Of a DNA stretch of 35,475 nt, positions 26,157-31,362 are shown in pieces. Origin of the DNA: Nevskia sp. (GTDB taxonomy: Bacteria > Pseudomonadota > Gammaproteobacteria > Nevskiales > Nevskiaceae); contig JAQGNS010000466.1 of assembly GCA_028291705.1 (NCBI GenBank), positions 1-35,475 of the forward strand, in the 5' to 3' direction. The position numbers were made by a program, and so were the translations under genes. The notes under the pieces are model-generated. The model had not been told where the DNA came from, ran no database searches, and was given only the letters and a program-made list of their open reading frames with translations. Positions within the stretch are counted from its first letter, which is position 1. Each line of letters starts with the position of its first letter.

Positions 26157-29066
26157 ATGCCTAAGCAACTCCGACCCGGGGACTGGTCCGCTGGCGAGGT
26201 CCTCCAGTTTGGCCCTTTTCGCCTGATTCCAGGCGAGAGACGGCTTGAGCGCGACGGCAATCCCGTCAAGATCGGAGATCGGGCACTGGATGTGCTGCTT
26301 TGCCTGATTGCCAACGCGCCGGATGTGGTCGGCAAAGCGGCGTTGATCGAGCATGTCTGGGCCAATCTCGTCATCGAGGAGGGCAACCTCCGTTTTCAAA
26401 TAAATGCCTTGAGGCGCGCCTTGGCTGAAAGCGGGGACGGCGATCGATATCTGGCCACGGTGCAGGGGAGGGGCTATGCCTTTGTCGGCGGCGTGACCCG
26501 GCTGCGGGCGGCCGAGCTCCGGCACAATTTTGTGGGAGCCGACACCAATCTCCGGTTGCCGGCGCAACATGCCGACATTCTGGGACGCGACAGCGAGATT
26601 TCCATGGTCGCCGAGCGGCTGACGGCCTGCCGTTTCGTCACCGTGGTCGGCCCGGGCGGCGTCGGCAAGACCACGGTGGCGGTGGCCGCGGCACACGTGC
26701 TTTTACCTGCATTCGATGGCGCGGTCCGTTTTGTCGATTTCGGGGCCCTGAGAGATGCTTCGCTGGTTCCTGCAACCCTGGCTTCTCTCTTCGGACTGAC
26801 CGCGCCCACGTCTGATCCGATCAAGGGCCTGATCGCCCTGGTGCACGACCAGCGTCTCCTGCTGGTCATGGACAGCTGCGAGCATGTGATCGATGTGGCC
26901 GCACGGATCGCCGAGGCGTTGTTCCTGGAGGCTCCGAATGTTCACCTGCTGCTGACCAGTCGCGAGTCGCTGAGGGTCGAAGGGGAGCTCGTGGTCAGGC
27001 TGCCGCCTCTGCCGACCCCACCGCCCGCGCCGACGGGCATCGACGCTGTCACCGCCATGGCTTACCCGGCAACGCAGCTCTTCGTCAATCGGGTAAGGAT
27101 GGCGGTCCATGGATTCGAACTGCGTGATGAGGACGCTGACGCCGCCTGCGACATCTGCCGGCGTCTCGACGGTCTGCCCTTGGCGATCGAGCTCGTTGCG
27201 GGCCGGGTCCCGGCCTTCGGCATCGAGGGAACCCTGGCCCGGCTGGGCGAAGATCTACGCATCGACGGCCAAGGCCGCAGGACGGCCCCGCCACGCCATC
27301 AGACCCTGGGGGCGATGCTGGACTGGAGCTATCAGCTGCTGACACCCACCGAGCAGGCGATACTGCGGAGGTTGTCGATCCTGGCGGGCACCTTCTCGAT
27401 GGAAACGGCCCAGGCCATCGGATCGCTGCTGAACGGCCGCAATTCCGACGCACTGCAGGCGATCGCCGGGCTGGCTGCCAAGTCCCTGTTGAGCGTTGAT
27501 CTCAGCCAGACGAAGACCCGCTTCCGCTTGCTCGACACGACTCGGGCTTACGCTGGTCAAAAGCTGCGCGACGGTGCTGAGCTGCATCCGGCAATGAATG
27601 CTTTCGCGCAGTATCTGTTCCAGATCATGGCACAGGCCGAGAAGGACGATGAACTCGGCGAACTTGAATCGATGTCCGTCTGCACGGAAGAGAATGTCAG
27701 TAACGTTCGGACGGCACTGGAGTGGTGCTTCGCGCCGGGCGGCGACCTCGACTTGGGCGTAAAGCTCGGCGCTGCCGCTATAGCCTTGTTCGTGGACATG
27801 TCGCTCTGGGGCGAGTGCAAGCGCTGGGCCGCGAGCGCGCTGGCTGCGCTGACGCCTCGGCTGGCTGGATCTCAATGGGAAATGAAGCTGCGCGCGGCGT
27901 ATGGCTTGGCATTGATGTTTACTGAGGACACCAAGGACCAGCATCGCGTGGAATTGGAGCGCTCCCTGGAGATTGCCAAAGACCTTGGAGAGAAGTATTG
28001 CCAACTTCGAATTATAGGATCCCTGATCATCTACTACTACCGCAGGGGTGAACTGGCTGCGGCTCTCGATATGGCACGGAGTAGTGCCGTCGTCGCGGGT
28101 TCCACAGGTAATGAGGAAATGGTTGGTTTGTCGGATTGGTTCATGGGAATCGCGCTGCACTTCATCGGAAGTCAGGCGGAAGCAATTCTCTATTGCGAGG
28201 TGGCTTCAAGGCCCCTGCATCGCACATCCCGGAATTACATCGTCGGCTATGGACTCTACGATCATCGGATCAGGGCCCTCGCCGGTTTGGCACGGAGCCT
28301 TTGGCTAAGCGGGTTTCACCGGAGAGGGGTGGAAGAAGCCGAAAAGACGATCGCCGAGGCAATCGAGCTCGGGCACCCCGTGACAATCTGTGTCGCCCTG
28401 ACCTGGGCAGGGCAAGTTTTCACTTGGAACGGAGACTGGTCGCGCGCCGAGTCCATTGTCGCCGATCTGTTGCGCTACGCCACCCAGTATTCACTCATGC
28501 CACATGCTGCGGTCAGCCGCATTCTTTTGGGTGAGCTTAGAATCGGGCAGGGCCGTGTAACCGAAGGCATTGAGCATTTGTCCGCCAGCCTCGCTCTAAT
28601 GAGCGGTTCTTACCAGGTATCGACGGCGCTGAACCAGTGCGCTCTTGCCGAAGGCCTTCTGATGCTCGGACGGGTTGAGGAAGGCCTCGAACTGATCGAT
28701 AGCGCCAGGTGCGCGATCGTCAGGCGGGGAGGTTTCTATTGGCTCCCGGAGATCTTGAGAGTGAAGGCGGCGTTGCAAGCCCGCTCCAGCGTGTTCTCGC
28801 TGCTCGCGGAATCCACGTTTCTCGAAGCGACTGAACTTGCGGAACGGCAGGGAGCAGCTTCGCTGAGCCTGCGCATTGCAATGTCTTTGGCGGAATGCCG
28901 GGCAAGCCGTCAGGCAATCGGTGAGGCCCTGGATGCCTTGCGTTCGATGATGTCACGATTCGGCGGTGACAAGGACAGCCGGCTTTGGCGGGCCGCGCTG
29001 GAGCAATTGGACGTTCTGGAGCGCGATACGACCAAGCATCGCCAGGATGCCAAGCACGGTTCGTAA
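26157..29066 (+). CDS. Regulator 4: OmpR-type winged helix, STAND ATPase and TPR-like protein
   Basis: This 969-residue tandem paralogue of regulator 3 begins MPKQLRPGDW. It has the same winged helix (about 18-111), P-loop GPGGVGKTT (about 165-173), Walker B LLLVMDSCEH, LLTSRESL, LAIELVAGR and TPR-like C-terminus. By eye most residues are identical to regulator 3 and indels keep the frame, so both copies appear to be under selection. The ATG at 26157 has no good SD: the GGAGG that precedes regulator 3 is not present. Translation may therefore be weaker, or may depend on the changed upstream repeat. It ends close to the candidate small-RNA terminator on the other strand. Confidence 0.92.
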   Translation: MPKQLRPGDWSAGEVLQFGPFRLIPGERRLERDGNPVKIGDRALDVLLCLIANAPDVVGKAALIEHVWANLVIEEGNLRFQINALRRALAESGDGDRYLATVQGRGYAFVGGVTRLRAAELRHNFVGADTNLRLPAQHADILGRDSEISMVAERLTACRFVTVVGPGGVGKTTVAVAAAHVLLPAFDGAVRFVDFGALRDASLVPATLASLFGLTAPTSDPIKGLIALVHDQRLLLVMDSCEHVIDVAARIAEALFLEAPNVHLLLTSRESLRVEGELVVRLPPLPTPPPAPTGIDAVTAMAYPATQLFVNRVRMAVHGFELRDEDADAACDICRRLDGLPLAIELVAGRVPAFGIEGTLARLGEDLRIDGQGRRTAPPRHQTLGAMLDWSYQLLTPTEQAILRRLSILAGTFSMETAQAIGSLLNGRNSDALQAIAGLAAKSLLSVDLSQTKTRFRLLDTTRAYAGQKLRDGAELHPAMNAFAQYLFQIMAQAEKDDELGELESMSVCTEENVSNVRTALEWCFAPGGDLDLGVKLGAAAIALFVDMSLWGECKRWAASALAALTPRLAGSQWEMKLRAAYGLALMFTEDTKDQHRVELERSLEIAKDLGEKYCQLRIIGSLIIYYYRRGELAAALDMARSSAVVAGSTGNEEMVGLSDWFMGIALHFIGSQAEAILYCEVASRPLHRTSRNYIVGYGLYDHRIRALAGLARSLWLSGFHRRGVEEAEKTIAEAIELGHPVTICVALTWAGQVFTWNGDWSRAESIVADLLRYATQYSLMPHAAVSRILLGELRIGQGRVTEGIEHLSASLALMSGSYQVSTALNQCALAEGLLMLGRVEEGLELIDSARCAIVRRGGFYWLPEILRVKAALQARSSVFSLLAESTFLEATELAERQGAASLSLRIAMSLAECRASRQAIGEALDALRSMMSRFGGDKDSRLWRAALEQLDVLERDTTKHRQDAKHGS

Positions 29067-29099
29067 GGTGTAGATCCCCGATTGACAGAACTGCCGGGC

Positions 29100-29134
29100 A
29101 AAAAAAGCCGGATTCCGCGAAGGCGAAATCCGGC
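29100..29134 (-). terminator. Intrinsic terminator (minus strand)
   Basis: Read on the minus strand, GCCGGATTTCGC, a 4-nt loop and GCGGAATCCGGC form a 12-bp stem with one mismatch, followed directly by seven T. On the plus strand the T-tract is absent, so the terminator serves minus-strand transcription. No minus-strand protein gene ends here, which led me to the small-RNA call. Confidence 0.85.
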
Positions 29135-29216
29135 AGGTAACTGGCGCGGGGGAGGTGCCCGGTGCGGGCGGAGGAGATGCGCCAGTGTGTTCGATACGTA
29201 CACCTTGCCTGTGCTC
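29100..29216 (-). ncRNA. Candidate small RNA of about 115 nt with two anti-SD-like CU-rich strands
   Basis: The promoter (promoter E, -10 TAGCAT at 29228-29223) and the terminator (U7 ending near 29100) define a transcript of about 115 nt. It folds into an 8-bp perfect stem (ACUGGCGC/GCGCCAGU, 29186-29179 with 29147-29140) closing an internal loop, an inner 5-bp hairpin GCCCG-CAC-CGGGC (29169-29157), and then the terminator hairpin. The internal loop exposes AUCUCCUCC and ACCUCCCCC, both complementary to Shine-Dalgarno sequences. This is the design of trans-acting sRNAs that block ribosome entry. The ATG at 29224 lies in the -10 box, so the minus-strand ORF at 28910-29224 is not the product. 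Confidence 0.6.
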
Positions 29217-29222
29217 CAGTTC

Positions 29223-29275
29223 ATGCTACGAGCCTCCTATGCGGGATGCACGTTAATGATTGTTAAAAGGTGGTA
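29223..29275 (-). promoter_or_regulatory. Regulon promoter E: triple repeat operator and -10 box for the candidate sRNA
   Basis: On the plus strand GTTA, GTTA and GGTA occur at 29252, 29262 and 29272, 10 bp apart. Read toward the sRNA this ends TAACGTGC, then 19 bp, then TAGCAT as the -10 box. The spacing is the same as in promoters A, C and D. Confidence 0.62.
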
Positions 29276-29453
29276 GCCCGTTCCGACTTCCAAGGCTTCG
29301 CGGTCAAGCTCAACTGAAGGCCGCGAATAGCGAGACGGAGGAACGCGATTTGTCGATGCGTGATGGCCGCGGACGCCTACCGCACATTTCACGAGACTGG
29401 GTCGGGCGACGCAGGGACTGCTCCGTTCCATGCCTACTCCAGCAGGGAATGCC
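29276..29453. other. Spacer between divergent promoters E and F
   Basis: No gene can be supported here. Two short ORFs (plus 29260-29466, minus 29237-29431) overlap the operators and lack SD sequences and recognisable patterns. Confidence 0.4.
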
Positions 29454-29507
29454 TAGCAACTTTTAACGACGTCTAACGTGCTTCGTCTGAAAGCGTGCCC
29501 GTATAGT
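29454..29507 (+). promoter_or_regulatory. Regulon promoter F: triple repeat operator and -10 box, plus strand
   Basis: TAGC, TAAC and TAAC occur at 29454, 29464 and 29474, 10 bp apart, ending TAACGTGC. After 20 bp comes TATAGT (29502-29507). The predicted start is near 29514. The nearest downstream frame with a plausible start is the 37-codon ORF at 29585. Confidence 0.64.
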
Positions 29508-29584
29508 CGATCAGCAGAGGTCCGAGACTGCCGTCTGCGCAGGATGTCTTGCTGCCCAAATAACATATCGCATCGGATGGAGAC

Positions 29585-29698
29585 ATGGTCGAGGTCACTC
29601 AAAGCTCTTCGTCGAGACGCGAGGCGTCGCTGGAGACGGTAGCAGCCAAAGACGGAACGGTGCAGACAAAAATGACGGAGTATCTTGTTGGAAAATAA
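29585..29698 (+). CDS. Possible 37-residue peptide ORF, unknown
   Basis: An ATG at 29585 opens a 37-codon frame (MVEVTQSSSSRREASLETVA... ending TEYLVGK) about 70 nt after the inferred start of promoter F. GGA-type SD candidates lie at 7 nt (GGAT) and 2 nt (GGAG), so initiation is plausible but not strong. The peptide is Ser-, Glu- and Lys-rich with no hydrophobic segment. I do not recognise it. It could be a regulatory or export-modified peptide, or the promoter could drive another small RNA. Confidence 0.35.
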   Translation: MVEVTQSSSSRREASLETVAAKDGTVQTKMTEYLVGK

Positions 29699-29751
29699 TA
29701 AGATATACAGTCCATAGCACCGGATTGGAGTGGGGGGCCAGATACCAAGGT

Positions 29752-29779
29752 TTGCGACATTTTGGCAGAGGCGTATAGT
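29752..29779 (+). promoter_or_regulatory. Sigma70-like promoter for the TnsA-like gene
   Basis: TTGCGA (29752-29757), a 16-bp spacer and TATAGT (29774-29779) form a plausible promoter. Transcription would start near 29786, just before the hairpin over the ribosome-binding site. Confidence 0.45.
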
Positions 29780-29791
29780 GGCTCTGCAGCT

Positions 29792-29812
29792 TGTACGACA
29801 AGGAGTCGTACA
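29792..29812 (+). promoter_or_regulatory. Perfect hairpin with the ribosome-binding site in its loop
   Basis: TGTACGAC-AAGGA-GTCGTACA is a perfect 8-bp inverted repeat. The AAGGAG SD of the next gene forms the loop, and the ATG begins at the last stem base. It could be a translational control hairpin, an operator dyad, or part of a transposon end. Confidence 0.5.
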
Positions 29813-30327
29813 TGGGTATCAAGGACGAGCTACTGGCAACGCCCGAACCGGAGGCCTACCGAAGTCGCCTCACGGTTAATTTGTACACGCCGTATTCCTT
29901 GAAGGTAGACCGTGCTGTCTATCTCTACGGCCAGCCGAACTTCGATCACTGGGCGGTTCTGGAAACAGATCCGACGGTAACGCGCTTTAACGAAGCTTGC
30001 CCTCCGGTGACTCTCGGGAAGGGCTCCGGCGCCAAGGTAATCCTTCGGGTCCGACTGGAACTGAACCGGTTGCATAAACCGCCGACTATCGCCTGTGACA
30101 GCCCCACCGACCTGGATCTGCTCCTCTGGGTTCTGGGCGACGCCGGTGCGCATCTGGTGAGCCAGCCCCGCCTGAGCCTTGAGGCTATGGTCGTGGTAGT
30201 TGTCTGGGGTCGGGCTGAAGATACCTACTTCGCTGCACATCCCCGGCATCACGCATTGCATGATGCTCGGGCCTTACAGCGCGGATTTCATGCCTGGATC
30301 GTGGAGCAGCGGAGCCGGATGCCGTGA
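29812..30327 (+). CDS. Hypothetical protein, possibly a degenerate TnsA-like transposase subunit
   Basis: This 171-residue protein starts at ATG 29812 (MGIKDELLATPEPEAY), with AAGGAG 6 nt upstream; the track's TTG start at 29791 lies in the hairpin stem. The segment VYLYGQPNFDHWAVLETDPTVTRFNE resembles the N-terminal block of TnsA-type endonucleases (E..LLE.DP.V..F.E). The expected downstream D...E.K catalytic residues are not evident, so it may be divergent or inactive. The next frame overlaps it by GTGA. No tnsB or tnsC follows, so if it is transposon-derived, the element is truncated. Confidence 0.5.
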   Translation: MGIKDELLATPEPEAYRSRLTVNLYTPYSLKVDRAVYLYGQPNFDHWAVLETDPTVTRFNEACPPVTLGKGSGAKVILRVRLELNRLHKPPTIACDSPTDLDLLLWVLGDAGAHLVSQPRLSLEAMVVVVVWGRAEDTYFAAHPRHHALHDARALQRGFHAWIVEQRSRMP

Positions 30328-30503
30328 TCCGATTGGTATCCGAAGAGGAAAACAAGCGTCTCACCTCGGAGCGAAAAGCGGCCCTGGGCCTATTGGACTG
30401 GAATCAACTTGAACGTGCGGCATATGTTTGTGCATACATACGACAAGACCCCTTTATCAGAGGTAGAAAGCGAAGGGCAGAGCCGCTTGTCAGTGTCAGC
30501 TAG
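30324..30503 (+). CDS. Small ORF coupled to the TnsA-like gene
   Basis: A GTG start at 30324 overlaps the preceding stop (GTGA) and opens 59 codons (VIRLVSEEENKRLTSERKAA... RGRKRRAEPLVSVS). The sequence is charged and helical. It is absent from the ORF track. The tight coupling suggests a real second gene of the same element; the function is unknown. Beyond it the base composition turns AT-rich. Confidence 0.4.
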   Translation: MIRLVSEEENKRLTSERKAALGLLDWNQLERAAYVCAYIRQDPFIRGRKRRAEPLVSVS

Positions 30504-30659
30504 CATTCGTGAGTACGTTGCCATTTGAAAGTATTACCAGCGGCTTAAACGCCCAAGTTGGCCGTGTCAGAGTTGATGCTTCGCTTTCGGCGATTTTAAT
30601 TGATTGGCGCGCTTCCTTGACTATCTTAGCTCCACAAATAAAAAACGGTAACGAGATCG

Positions 30660-31247
30660 CTACTTCATTAAATATAAAAGTGGAAAAAGTACGATCCACA
30701 GCAGGTCAACCATATGCCAGTACGTTGCTCCACCCTCCAATAGCATCCGGTTGTGTGGTTCGGGCTGACGCAGATGCAGGATTATGAACGTCAGAACACA
30801 AAGGCCAATTGTTACATGCATGAAATGGATTCCTGTCAACATGTAGTAAAACGTAAAGAATTCATTTGTCGTGAGTGTGATCCCATGCTTGATCTTTTGA
30901 CCGTACTCGACAATCTTTATGATTGCGAAACCGACTCCGCACAACCACGCAACGCTGAAAAGGTGCATGGCTGAATTTGCTCTTCCCTCGCGCTCGAGCT
31001 GTATCCCTAAGGCAACAAACCATGAACTCGTTAGTAGCAGTAAAGTATTGAGTGCTCCGAAGTTCTGGTTGAGTTCCCTCTGGGAGCTTAGGTACATCTC
31101 TAGATTCTCGTTGCGGTAGTAGATAAAGACAGCAAAGAGCAGGGCAAAGATTGTCATATCGCCTAATACGAAAATCCAGAGTCCTGCTTCGCCGGGAAGA
31201 TGGTTGGCTGGGCGGTGAAACGCAGGCATTGTCGATGGAGCATTCAT
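30660..31247 (-). CDS. norE: NorE-type heme-copper oxidase subunit III family protein
   Basis: This 195-residue, five-helix membrane protein carries LPGEAGLWIFVLGDMTIFALLF, FFTFYYMLTGIHFMHVTIGL and YWHMVDLLWIVLFPLLYL, the conserved blocks of subunit III/NorE proteins linked to nitric oxide reductase. The start MNAPSTMPAFHRP at 31247 fits family length; no SD is visible. It is clearly more AT-rich than the neighbours and no norCB, norF or oxidase subunits I and II accompany it, so it looks like an isolated transferred or stranded gene. It follows the MalT-like regulator on the same strand (115-bp gap). Confidence 0.85.
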   Translation of the reverse strand: MNAPSTMPAFHRPANHLPGEAGLWIFVLGDMTIFALLFAVFIYYRNENLEMYLSSQRELNQNFGALNTLLLLTSSWFVALGIQLEREGRANSAMHLFSVAWLCGVGFAIIKIVEYGQKIKHGITLTTNEFFTFYYMLTGIHFMHVTIGLCVLTFIILHLRQPEPHNRMLLEGGATYWHMVDLLWIVLFPLLYLMK

Positions 31248-31362
31248 GGAGCAGGATGGAATCCGAAGGCCTAGGGAAGAATCGGGATCTCGGCTGTTAG
31301 GGCCGACAAGGTATGCAACTTCGTTGTGCTGCGGACTCTGAAGGTAGTCAATTGGGATGGTG

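Larger units (their letters stand above)
25781..29066 (+). repeat. Tandem duplication, copy 2 (mdtP fossil plus regulator 4)
   Basis: This is the second copy of the 22521-25764 unit. Homology to copy 1 starts at about 25781, just after the regulator 3 stop, and runs to the regulator 4 stop. The junction between copies lies within 25765-25781. Confidence 0.78.

Noticed and set aside
28910-29224. Minus-strand 104-codon ORF with an apparent AGGAGG before its ATG
   Set aside because: Its ATG lies in the predicted -10 box of promoter E, and the frame reads straight through a strong intrinsic terminator into the antisense of regulator 4. The apparent SD would be upstream of the transcription start.
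30496-30699. Minus-strand 67-codon ORF after norE, considered as norF
   Set aside because: It overlaps the norE 3' end by 40 nt, has no SD, and lacks the three-helix pattern of NorF/subunit IV proteins.
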